64,000 bases of DNA from Paenibacillus rubinfantis (GTDB lineage: Bacteria > Bacillota > Bacilli > Paenibacillales > Paenibacillaceae), in NCBI RefSeq assembly GCF_001486505.1, contig NZ_LN909065.1, positions 992,001 through 1,056,000 on the forward strand, written 5' to 3'. Shown one piece after another: positions 8,595-16,450 of this stretch. Numbering within the stretch: position 1 is the stretch's first letter; every line of letters begins with the position of its first letter. The position numbers and the translations under genes were made by a program. The notes beneath the pieces were generated by a model. The model searched no databases. It saw only the letters and a program-made list of their open reading frames with translations, and was not told the DNA's origin.

Positions 8595-9551
8595 TTACCG
8601 TCCTACGGCGACCGGTACATGGACCTGCCGGAGAATTTGCTGCAGCACTTCGCCGACGTTCCGGTGCCCCAGACGGGATTCGGGACGCAGCAGGATCCGG
8701 TGTTCCAACACAAACGGTGCCAGCGTCTTGATATCGTCGGGCAGCACGTAATCCCGTTCCTCCAGAAAAGCATACGCTTTGGCCGCGGCCATAAAAGCCA
8801 GCGAAGCGCGCGGCGACGCCCCCAGCAGCACATCTTCATGCTCCCGTGTCCGGCGTACGATCTCCAGCAAATAATCGGCAAGCGGTTCGCTGATATGCAC
8901 GAGTTGAACCTCGCGTTGGATGGCGGTGATCTCCTCCATCGTTGTAACCGATTCCAACTGATCGGTCGGTTGTCCTTGGCTATGGGAACGCAGCATCGCT
9001 TTCTCCGTACCTGCATCAGGGTAACCGATCCCGATTTTCATCATAAAGCGGTCCAATTGGGCTTCCGGCAGCAGGTAGGTGCCTTCGAAGTCAATCGGGT
9101 TCTGAGTTGCGCAGAGCATAAAAGGATGAGGAAGCGGGTAGGTTACGCCGTCGGCGGTTACACTGCGCTCCTCCATGACCTCCAGCAAGGCCGATTGTGT
9201 TTTCGTGGTCGCCCGGTTGATTTCATCCGCCAGCAAAATATGCGTCATCACCGGACCTGGCCGGAATACGAATCGTTCTTCATGGGGATGGAAAACCGAA
9301 ACCCCCGTAATATCGCTGGGCAGAATATCCGGGTTACATTGAATCCGACGGTAATCGCCGCTCATCGATTTGGCTAGCGCCTTGACGAGCTGGGTTTTGC
9401 CTGTACCAGGTACGTCTTCGATTAATACATGGCCGCCGGCCAACAGTGCCGAGAGCAGCAGCTTGATCTCAAACGACTTTCCTAAAATACACGACTCCAG
9501 GTTGTTCTTTACGGCGTTCAAAGTTTGCATCGATTGCTCATGTACGGGCAC
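8595..9551 (-). CDS. MoxR-family AAA+ ATPase
   Basis: A 318-residue AAA+ protein. Walker A is EDVPGTGKTQLVKALAKS near residue 45, Walker B ILLADEINRATTKTQSALLE, and the sensor region CATQNPIDFEGTYLLPEAQL is characteristic of MoxR. The start is a GTG at 9551 with GGGAGG eight bases upstream; no better ATG is in frame. It is the first gene of the operon with DUF58 and the transglutaminase. MoxR proteins act as chaperones that insert cofactors or assemble complexes, often through a vWA partner. Confidence 0.95.
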   Translation of the reverse strand: MPVHEQSMQTLNAVKNNLESCILGKSFEIKLLLSALLAGGHVLIEDVPGTGKTQLVKALAKSMSGDYRRIQCNPDILPSDITGVSVFHPHEERFVFRPGPVMTHILLADEINRATTKTQSALLEVMEERSVTADGVTYPLPHPFMLCATQNPIDFEGTYLLPEAQLDRFMMKIGIGYPDAGTEKAMLRSHSQGQPTDQLESVTTMEEITAIQREVQLVHISEPLADYLLEIVRRTREHEDVLLGASPRASLAFMAAAKAYAFLEERDYVLPDDIKTLAPFVLEHRILLRPESRLGHRNVGEVLQQILRQVHVPVAVGR

Positions 9552-9656
9552 GCATTTTCCCTCCCAAATAAGACCTGTATATATCTACCTATTTTACATG
9601 AAGATAGATAGGGAGTACACTGATACCCGTAAAAAGCTGAAGGAATTCCAAAAATT

Positions 9657-10007
9657 TTATCCTTTGGGCCGGGCGACCAGCGCCGCCAAGAAGGAAAAGA
9701 TGATCGCCGCCGAGATCCCCGCACTGGTTACGTCAAAAATCCCGGTGATGACCCCGATCCATCCATCCCGCTGCAATTCGGTTAACGCCCCGTGAACCAA
9801 CGAGTTCCCGAAGCTTGTAATCGGCACGGAAGCCCCCGCTCCGGCGAACTTCACCAGCGGATCATACCAGCCGATCGCGTCCATCACCGCGCCTGCGACC
9901 ACCAGCGAGCTCATCGTATGCGCAGGAGTCAATTTCAATACATCCATCATCAGTTGGCCAACAACGCAAATTAAACCGCCAATCAAAAACGCCCATAAAA
10001 ATATCAT
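9657..10007 (-). CDS. spoVAE: Stage V sporulation protein SpoVAE (SpoVAEb)
   Basis: A 116-residue integral membrane protein with about four hydrophobic segments and the family AFLIGGLICVVGQLMMD start. It is a subunit of the SpoVA channel, which imports dipicolinic acid into the forespore and releases it on germination. Its ATG overlaps the spoVAD stop by four bases (ATGA). The sequence resembles SpoVAC in its first 40 residues, as expected, since the two subunits are homologous. Confidence 0.96.
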   Translation of the reverse strand: MIFLWAFLIGGLICVVGQLMMDVLKLTPAHTMSSLVVAGAVMDAIGWYDPLVKFAGAGASVPITSFGNSLVHGALTELQRDGWIGVITGIFDVTSAGISAAIIFSFLAALVARPKG

Positions 10008-11026
10008 TTTTCGTTATCCTCCTGTTCCAGGGCGACCGCGTGAGCGATGCAGGGGATGCTCTCGCCTTGCTGATAAGACAGCGGCGACAATAGGGCACCC
10101 GTGGCAACGATCAGCACCCGGCCCAGTTCCCGGTTCTTTATTTTTCGCAAAATATGGCCGTAGGTGACAACGGCGGAACAACCGCAGCCGCTGCCTCCCG
10201 CGTTGACGTAGGTTTGCTTCTCGCGGTCATAGATCATCAGCCCGCAATCGTTAAAATCCGTCTTGTCCATGGCTACGCCGTCTTTGTCAAGCAGATCCTT
10301 GACGATGGCATGTCCCACCGAAGCCAAGTCTCCGGTAACGATCAAATCGTAATCCTCGGGTCCGCGCCCCGTATCGCGGAAGTGAGAGACCAATGTATCC
10401 GCCGCGGCCGGAGCCATCGCCGCTCCCATGTTAAACGGATCCTTGACGCCAAGATCCTGGATTCGGCCGATCGTGGCATGGGTGATGCGCGGACCGGACC
10501 CTTCCTTCGAGACGACTGCACAGCCCGCTCCGGTAATCGTATATTGGGCCGTCCCCGGTTTTTGCGAACCGTATTCGGTTGGATAGCGGAACTGCTTCTC
10601 CACGGTACAGTTATGGCTGGCCGTACCGGCCATGACGTAGCGCGCCCCCCCGGCATCCGCCAGAAAAGCTGCAAGCGCCAGGCTCTCCATCGAGGTGGAG
10701 CAAGCCCCGAACACTCCGAGGTACGGCGCGGCGATCGTGCGGGCCGCAAACGTGGCGGTAATAATCTGGTTCATCAAATCCCCGCCGATAAAGAAGGACA
10801 AGTCCTCCCGGTTGATGCCGGCATGGATCAGCGCGAGCGACGAGGCGTGCTCCAGCAGCTTGCGCTCCGCTTTTTCCCACGTCTTCTCGTCAATCTCCAG
10901 ATTGTCATAGACAAAATCAAACGTGGAGGACAACGGCCCTTCGCCTTCTTCAGGCCCAACGACCGTCGCCGCCCCGATAATCGCCGGTTTGGAGCGAAAC
11001 TCCCAGGTTTGCGAGCCGATCAGCAT
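10004..11026 (-). CDS. spoVAD: Stage V sporulation protein SpoVAD
   Basis: A 340-residue thiolase-fold protein of the SpoVA complex. In Bacillus SpoVAD binds dipicolinic acid directly. Typical segments are PAIIGAATVVGPEEGEGPL, GACSTSMESLALAAF, QFRYPTEYGSQKP and GGSGCGCSAVVTYGHIL. It starts 3 bp after spoVAC with GGGAGG overlapping the end of that gene. In Bacillus the operon is transcribed by sigma-G; no clear sigma-G promoter was picked out by eye here. Confidence 0.97.
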   Translation of the reverse strand: MLIGSQTWEFRSKPAIIGAATVVGPEEGEGPLSSTFDFVYDNLEIDEKTWEKAERKLLEHASSLALIHAGINREDLSFFIGGDLMNQIITATFAARTIAAPYLGVFGACSTSMESLALAAFLADAGGARYVMAGTASHNCTVEKQFRYPTEYGSQKPGTAQYTITGAGCAVVSKEGSGPRITHATIGRIQDLGVKDPFNMGAAMAPAAADTLVSHFRDTGRGPEDYDLIVTGDLASVGHAIVKDLLDKDGVAMDKTDFNDCGLMIYDREKQTYVNAGGSGCGCSAVVTYGHILRKIKNRELGRVLIVATGALLSPLSYQQGESIPCIAHAVALEQEDNEK

Positions 11027-11029
11027 CCG

Positions 11030-11536
11030 TTAATGCACTCCTCCCAAGCCGAAAATGACATGAATGACGCCTACGATAAAAGCGGCGACAACGCCAAACA
11101 CAATCACCGAGCCCGCCAGTTTGAACATATTGGCCCCGACGCCGAGGACAAGCCCCTCCGCCTTGGATTCAATGGCCGAAGAGCACATGGAATTGGCAAA
11201 TCCCGTCACCGGCACGGCGGTGCCGGCCCCCGCCCACTGGGCGATTTTATCGTAGACGCCCAACGAGGTGAGCACGACGGAGATGAAGATCAGCACGGCG
11301 ACCGTAGGACTCGCCGCCTCCCGCGCCGTCATGTCGGCAAAGGTCATGAACAGCTGCTGGATACATTGGCCGAGCAGACAGATAAGCCCTCCGACCAAAA
11401 ATGCCCGCAGGCAGTTGCCCCAGATATTTGTTTTGGGTTTATGCTGGTCGGCAACCTGCTTGTACTCTTGCTCCGTCAGCAGCAGGTGGTTTAGCTTCAC
11501 CCGAGCGCCCGGCTTGTTTTTCGCTTTTGCAGGCAA
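11030..11536 (-). CDS. spoVAC: Stage V sporulation protein SpoVAC
   Basis: A 168-residue membrane subunit of the SpoVA dipicolinate channel; in Bacillus SpoVAC behaves as a mechanosensitive channel. A basic cytoplasmic N-terminus is followed by NCLRAFLVGGLICLLGQCIQ and about four membrane segments. The start is a TTG at 11536 with AAGGAGG eight bases upstream. An ATG seven bases earlier is out of frame. Only spoVAC, D and E are present in this block; spoVAA, AB and AF are not. Confidence 0.96.
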   Translation of the reverse strand: MPAKAKNKPGARVKLNHLLLTEQEYKQVADQHKPKTNIWGNCLRAFLVGGLICLLGQCIQQLFMTFADMTAREAASPTVAVLIFISVVLTSLGVYDKIAQWAGAGTAVPVTGFANSMCSSAIESKAEGLVLGVGANMFKLAGSVIVFGVVAAFIVGVIHVIFGLGGVH

Positions 11537-11635
11537 ACGGCATTCCTCCTTATTTTCCTAACTTGCACGGTATACTCATTATTTGTCATCCGACCGCTTG
11601 TTATGTTTGGAAAATCATCCATGGTTTTCGGTATG

Positions 11636-11668
11636 TAAAAACCCGCAGGATTGAGCTCTGCGGGTTCG
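11636..11668 (-). terminator. Rho-independent terminator after the 25-residue peptide gene
   Basis: On the minus strand the arms AACCCGCAG and CTGCGGGTT pair across a 9-base loop and run into TTTTT. It lies 13 bp past the stop codon of the small gene at 11681-11758, so that gene is a complete short transcription unit separate from spoVAC. Confidence 0.85.
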
Positions 11669-11680
11669 TGTCAGGCGTAT

Positions 11681-11758
11681 TCACAGATACAGAAGGATAA
11701 TGACCAGGAGGATAAAAAGAAGACAGATCACCAGCCAATCCATGGCATACCGTTCCAT
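11681..11758 (-). CDS. 25-residue hydrophobic membrane peptide
   Basis: A very short frame, ATG at 11758 to TGA at 11681-11683. The peptide starts MERYAMDW and then holds 17 nearly unbroken hydrophobic residues (L, V, I, F, with one C and one Y), enough for a single membrane-spanning helix. Support for translation: GGGAGG nine bases before the ATG, and a strong terminator 13 bp after the stop. It stands immediately upstream of the spoVA operon on the same strand. I do not recognise the family. Small single-span peptides are common among sporulation genes, so a spore or forespore role is a reasonable guess, no more. Confidence 0.65.
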   Translation of the reverse strand: MERYAMDWLVICLLFILLVIILLYL

Positions 11759-11965
11759 TAAGCCTAGCCTCCCTCACATTCGCCCATCAAGCTGCTGCAT
11801 GCTGCAGTATATGCCTGCCAAGAAAAGCCGGTGCGGCGAAAGTCTGCCTGATGAATAAAAACCGCAGGGAGAATGGACAATCGAAAAAAGGTAGTTCATA
11901 CTAAAATAGAATGTTCACTTGCGATTTTGATGACTTCCTTATAAAGAAAAAAAGGAGAGAAAACA

Positions 11966-13039
11966 ATGAACGAGAAAACACGCGAGCTGTTTAAGCAGCT
12001 GACGGAATTTCCGGCGGCACCCGGATTTGAACGGGAGCTGCGAGCCCTCGTTAAGAACAAAATGTCGGCCTACACCCAGGAATTCGTACAGGATAACCTC
12101 GGTGGGTTGTTTGGGGTATTGCGCGGCGACGAGCAAGGTCCGCGGGTCATGGTAGCCGGCCATTTTGACGAGGTTGGCTTTATGACCACCGGCATCAGCG
12201 ACAACGGGATGGTCTCGTTCCAACCGCTGGGCGGCTGGTGGAGCCAGGCTGTATTGGCGCAGCGCCTGCAGATTATTACGCCGGCTGGCCGGATCATCGG
12301 TGTGGTCGGATCGATCCCCACTCACCTGCTGGACGAGTCGCAGCGCAGTAAACCGGTGGACATCAAGACGATGTATCTGGACATCGGCGCGGACAGCCGC
12401 GAGGAAGCGGAAGCCGCAGGGGTGCGGATCGGCCAACAAATCGTACCGATTTGCGAGTTCACCCCGCTCGTGAATCCGAAGAAAATCATGGCGAAAGCCT
12501 GGGATAACCGCTATGGCGTAGGTTTGGCTATCGAGCTGGTGGAGGCGCTGCACGGCGAGAAGTTGCCGAATACCCTCTACGTCGGGGCCAACGTGCAAGA
12601 GGAAGTGGGCTTGCGGGGCGCGCGGACGGCGGCTAACCTGATTCAGCCGGACATCTTCTTCGCCTTGGACGCCAGCGCCGCCAACGACATGACCGGCGAT
12701 AAGAAGGCGTTCGGCCGACTGGGCGACGGTGCACTGCTGCGCATCCTCGACCCGACGATGATCACCCATCGCGGCTTGGTCGAGTATATCCGCGATACGG
12801 CGGATACGCACAAGATCAAATACCAATACTTCGTGTCGCCGGGCGGTACGGACGCCGGTCAGGTGCATCTCAGCGGCACCGGCGTGCCGTCGAGCGTCAT
12901 CGGCATCTGCTCCCGCTACATCCACACGTCCTCCTCGATCATCCATACGGACGATTACGAGGCCGCGAAGGAGCTGCTGATCCGCCTCGTGCGCGGGCTG
13001 GACCGCACGACCCTGAACACGATTTTGGAGAACAGCTAA
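11966..13039 (+). CDS. M42-family aminopeptidase (FrvX/YsdC/glutamyl aminopeptidase type)
   Basis: A 357-residue metallopeptidase. Metal ligands are seen in [12 protein letters not shown] (His), [10 protein letters not shown] (bridging Asp), [14 protein letters not shown] (catalytic and ligand Glu pair), [10 protein letters not shown] and the C-terminal [14 protein letters not shown]42 enzymes form dodecameric shells that trim peptides from the N-terminus. AAAGGAGAG lies seven bases before the ATG. It is transcribed alone, away from spoVA, and converges on the GH42 gene. Confidence 0.93.
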   Translation: MNEKTRELFKQLTEFPAAPGFERELRALVKNKMSAYTQEFVQDNLGGLFGVLRGDEQGPRVMVAGHFDEVGFMTTGISDNGMVSFQPLGGWWSQAVLAQRLQIITPAGRIIGVVGSIPTHLLDESQRSKPVDIKTMYLDIGADSREEAEAAGVRIGQQIVPICEFTPLVNPKKIMAKAWDNRYGVGLAIELVEALHGEKLPNTLYVGANVQEEVGLRGARTAANLIQPDIFFALDASAANDMTGDKKAFGRLGDGALLRILDPTMITHRGLVEYIRDTADTHKIKYQYFVSPGGTDAGQVHLSGTGVPSSVIGICSRYIHTSSSIIHTDDYEAAKELLIRLVRGLDRTTLNTILENS

Positions 13040-13092
13040 GCCTGAGCGTTGCATCGGACGGCTCGCTGACTTCGGCTGGTCCCGTCATTTGG

Positions 13093-13271
13093 AATGTTGC
13101 AAAAACGGCAACATTTTTCCCGCCAAACCGGTCTCTCTGAGCGAAATGTTGTAATTTGTACAACATTCTCTCCCGGTTATGACGAGATCACGTGAAAATG
13201 TTGTACAAACTGCAACTTTCCGCTGCGTAACCGCATATCCCGCCGAAAATGTTGCAGGATTTACAACATTT
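13093..13271. repeat. Array of four ATGTTG hairpins with about 51-bp period
   Basis: Between the convergent M42 and GH42 genes, four inverted repeats built on AATGTTG...CAACATT recur at 13093-13115, 13145-13167, 13195-13219 and 13247-13271. Start-to-start distances are 52, 50 and 52 bp. Arms are 7-9 bp with loops of 7 to 9 bases; the third copy has one mismatch. The 26-29 bp stretches between hairpins differ from one another. No gene is present. Confidence 0.75.
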
Positions 13272-13286
13272 CCAAGGGAACAGCGC

Positions 13287-13328
13287 AAAAAACCGCAAGG
13301 CCGACAACAAATGGCCTTGCGGTTTTTT
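13287..13328. terminator. Bidirectional rho-independent terminator
   Basis: AAAAAACCGCAAGGCC and GGCCTTGCGGTTTTTT form a perfect 16-bp stem with a 10-base loop, with an A tract on one side and a T tract on the other. It can end both the M42 transcript and, from the other strand, the GH42 transcript, whose stop is 4 bp away. Confidence 0.93.
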
Positions 13329-13331
13329 CAA

Positions 13332-15365
13332 TTACTTCCGGCTCTCCAGGATCACGACACCCCGCCCAGGTACGGTGATCGTGCCCGACACCTCAGCCTG
13401 CGCCAGCAGGTCCTTCATGCCTTCAGCCCCGATCTCCACCTCGGCGGCGCCTTCGTTATGGTTGAGCAGGAATAAGAACGCTTTGCCGTCCTTGACGCGG
13501 CGCGCCACCTCGACGCCAACTGGCGCGTCCAGCAGCGGGCGGATCCCCTTTTCCTCGCACAGGTTCTTGAGTAACCCTTGCAGGAAAGCGGCGTCCGGGC
13601 TGCTCGCCACATAATAGGCGCGGCCTTGGCCAAACCGGTTGACCGTCACGGCCGGCATCCCTTGATAGAAATCGGAGCCGTATTCCGCCAAGACTTCGGC
13701 GCCTTCGGCGTGAATCAAATCGCACAGGAGGCCGCATTCGTATTGGCCCGACAGCCCGCCCCAAGCGTCTTTCATCACAATTTGGTTCGTGCGTCCCGGC
13801 AGCAACGCATCGATCTCCTCCGCCCAGATGCCCAGGACGGAGCGCAGCTCGCCCGGATATCCGCCGGTCGTCACCAGATCGTTCTCATTGACGATGCCGC
13901 TGAAGAAGGTGGTGATAAACGTGCCTCCATTGGCGACAAACGCCTCTACCTTTTTGGCAAACCCCGGCTTCACCATGTACATCACCGGCGCAATCAAGAT
14001 TTTATACTTGCTGAAATCCTCCTCCACCGACACCATGTCGCTCTCGACGTGCATTTGGAACAGCGCATCGTAATATTTGTGGACCTCGTTCGCATAATTC
14101 AAAGCAACGGTTGGGCCGCTGGATAACTCGATCGCCCAACGATTCTCCCAATCGTAGACGATGCCGACCGAAGCTTCGGTCCGCGAATCCAGCAGCGTAT
14201 CGCCCAGCTGCTCCAGCTCTCGGCCCAGCTCCGCCACCTCGCGGAAGACCCGGGTGTGCTCGTGACCCACGTGCTCGATCACCGCCCCATGGTACTTCTC
14301 GCACGCGCCAATCGAGCGGCGAAGTTGGAAGAACAACACCGTGTCCGCGCCGCGGGCTACCGCCTGATAACTCCACAACCGCATCACGCCGGGACGCTTC
14401 AGCGAGTTGTACGGCTGCCAGTTCTGCTGGCTTGGCGTCTGCTCCATCAGCATAAACGGCGCACCGCTCTTCAGCCCGCGCATCAAGTCGTGAGTCATGG
14501 CCGTGAGGCTGACCGGCGTATCCAGGGATGGGTAGTTGTCCCACGAAACGATATCCATGTGTTTAGCCCATTCGAAGTAATCCAACTCCGGATAAAGCCC
14601 CATCAGGTTGGTCGTTACCGGGATGTTGGGGGTATGCTTTTTGATTTCGTCATACTCCAGCTTGTAGCACTCCAGCAATGATTCGGACTGGAACCGCCGG
14701 TAGTCGAGCGAAATTCCTTGGAAATTGGTGCGGTTGCCGCCCCATTCCTCGCTGAGTTCGTTGGGCACGACGATCTCTTCCCAGTCATAGAACGTATGGC
14801 CCCAGAAACGGGTGTTCCAAACGCGGTTGAGCTCATCCAGCGTCTTGTAACGTTCCCGCAGCCACACGCGGAAGGCGGAAGCACAGTTGTCACAATAACA
14901 GTACCCGCCGTACTCGTTGGAGATATGCCAGATCAGGAGGCCTGGATGGTCCTTGTAGCGTTCAGCCAGCTTGCCGGCCAGACGGGTGGAATATTTACGG
15001 TAGGTTGGCGAATTCGGGCAGGAATTATGACGTCCGCCAAACCGGCGTTTCCGTCCCTGCACGTCTACGCGCAGCACGTCCGGATATTTATGGGCCATCC
15101 ACGCCGGATGAGCCCCGGTGCTGGTCGCCAGGCAGATATGAACGCCGCTTTTGTATAGTCGGTCGATCGTTTCGTCCAATTGTGTAAAATCATACGTTTC
15201 CTCGTTAGGTTGATTTAGTGCCCAGGAAAAAACGTTTACCGTAGCCACGTCGATCCCGGCCAACTTGAACATCCGCTCGTCCTCTTTCCAAACGTCCGGT
15301 CCCCACTGCTCCGGATTGTAGTCGCCGCCGTACCAAATTTTCGGCAATTTATCGTTGATCACCAT
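13332..15365 (-). CDS. GH42 beta-galactosidase
   Basis: A 677-residue cytoplasmic glycoside hydrolase with no signal peptide. IWYGGDYNPEQW opens the TIM barrel. The acid/base Glu is in LIWHISNEYGGYCYC, with Cys clusters typical of the GH42 zinc site, and the nucleophile Glu is in FMLMEQTPSQQNW. The trimerisation and C-terminal beta domains follow, ending GRGVVILESRK. The start was placed at ATG 15363-15365 with AAAGG eight bases upstream; a GTG two codons earlier is also in frame. An AraC regulator is divergent 126 bp away. GH42 enzymes remove beta-galactosyl residues from plant galactans or xyloglucan fragments. Confidence 0.94.
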   Translation of the reverse strand: MVINDKLPKIWYGGDYNPEQWGPDVWKEDERMFKLAGIDVATVNVFSWALNQPNEETYDFTQLDETIDRLYKSGVHICLATSTGAHPAWMAHKYPDVLRVDVQGRKRRFGGRHNSCPNSPTYRKYSTRLAGKLAERYKDHPGLLIWHISNEYGGYCYCDNCASAFRVWLRERYKTLDELNRVWNTRFWGHTFYDWEEIVVPNELSEEWGGNRTNFQGISLDYRRFQSESLLECYKLEYDEIKKHTPNIPVTTNLMGLYPELDYFEWAKHMDIVSWDNYPSLDTPVSLTAMTHDLMRGLKSGAPFMLMEQTPSQQNWQPYNSLKRPGVMRLWSYQAVARGADTVLFFQLRRSIGACEKYHGAVIEHVGHEHTRVFREVAELGRELEQLGDTLLDSRTEASVGIVYDWENRWAIELSSGPTVALNYANEVHKYYDALFQMHVESDMVSVEEDFSKYKILIAPVMYMVKPGFAKKVEAFVANGGTFITTFFSGIVNENDLVTTGGYPGELRSVLGIWAEEIDALLPGRTNQIVMKDAWGGLSGQYECGLLCDLIHAEGAEVLAEYGSDFYQGMPAVTVNRFGQGRAYYVASSPDAAFLQGLLKNLCEEKGIRPLLDAPVGVEVARRVKDGKAFLFLLNHNEGAAEVEIGAEGMKDLLAQAEVSGTITVPGRGVVILESRK

Positions 15366-15490
15366 ACCCACATCCTTTAGTGATATATAACTTCTAAGTC
15401 CATTGTAAGGTTGAATTTTTCCGCTTTATATATAATAATCTCGAAATGTAATATAATTATATGGATCAAATTTAGGAGGCAATCATCACG

Positions 15491-16324
15491 ATGAGCTCAC
15501 GGGCCTTTACCCGTTTCGTTTTCTCTCCAGCCGCAACCCCGGATCTTCCCTTGCTCCTGGAAAGTGTCGGCTATAATCCGAACCAGGAGAAAATCGCCCG
15601 CCCCGACGGGTACCCTTACTATCATTGGCTGCAAACCGCCGAAGGCGAAGGCGAGTTGACCTTCGGCAGCGGAACGGTTCCGCTCCCGACGGGCAGCGGG
15701 CTGTTGTTGCCGCCGGGCATGCCGCACGCCTACGAGGCCAAGCGGAGCTCGAAATGGGAGACGTATTACCTCACCTTTGGCGGAGCGGCCGCCGGGTCGA
15801 TCCTGGCAACGTTTGGCATCCGGGAGGCCGCCTTGTTCCGCTGGGACGCGGAGGCTCCGCTCACCCCATTGCTTGGTCAACTGCTGACCAAGCTGGACAG
15901 CCTCCAGGACCTGTTCGGCCTGGAAACCTCCACAGAGGTATACCGGTTCCTCGCCGTCCTGAGCCAGTTTGGTCAGGTAAGCAGCAGCGCTGTTCCCCGG
16001 AATATGGAGAAGCTGGGGCCGCTGCTCGCCTGGATGGAGCGGGAATACGGCAATCCCGACGTTGGGCTGGATACCTTAGCCGAGGTGGTTGGGATGTCGG
16101 GCCGCCATCTCAGCAAGCTGTTCCAGCAAACGTTTGGCATCGCGCCGTACAGTTATCTCACGCAAATGCGCATCCATAAAGCGAAGGAGCATCTGGCCAG
16201 CGAGCCCGGCGTCACCGTCGCCGCCATCGCCGGCAAAACCGGCTTCCGCGATGCCAGCCACTTCGTCGCCACCTTTCGCAAGCATACCGGCATGACGCCC
16301 CAGCAGTTCCGTCGGCTGCATTAG
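15491..16324 (+). CDS. AraC-family transcriptional regulator
   Basis: 277 residues. An N-terminal cupin-like sensor (YHWLQTAEGEGELTFGSGTV, then LLLPPGMPHAYEA) is followed by two helix-turn-helix motifs at the C-terminus: TLAEVVGMSGRHLSKLFQQT and VAAIAGKTGFRDASHFVATF. It is divergent from the GH42 gene with a 125-bp AT-rich spacer, which suggests local control of that gene. AGGAGG lies 11 bases before the ATG. The sugar ligand is unknown. Confidence 0.92.
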   Translation: MSSRAFTRFVFSPAATPDLPLLLESVGYNPNQEKIARPDGYPYYHWLQTAEGEGELTFGSGTVPLPTGSGLLLPPGMPHAYEAKRSSKWETYYLTFGGAAAGSILATFGIREAALFRWDAEAPLTPLLGQLLTKLDSLQDLFGLETSTEVYRFLAVLSQFGQVSSSAVPRNMEKLGPLLAWMEREYGNPDVGLDTLAEVVGMSGRHLSKLFQQTFGIAPYSYLTQMRIHKAKEHLASEPGVTVAAIAGKTGFRDASHFVATFRKHTGMTPQQFRRLH

Positions 16325-16450
16325 AGCCGAGTTCCGTCCATTTTCGAAGAAAAAACTGCACTTTTGCATCAATTTGACTCATCGCCATCACCACCGCCGC
16401 CCGCGAGGTCGCAGGCATAGGTCCCTAGCTTAAGCCTAGCCAAGCCTGGC

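Noticed and set aside
10154..11494. Long plus-strand open frame (446 codons) across spoVAD and spoVAC
   Set aside because: It is antisense to two certain genes, has no ribosome site and its residue content is the mirror of GC-rich codons. Similar shadows at 2040-3011 and 18771-20141 were dismissed for the same reason.
13093..13271. Possible CRISPR array (palindromic repeats about every 51 bp)
   Set aside because: Repeat loops and one arm vary between copies, only four units are present, and there are no cas genes.
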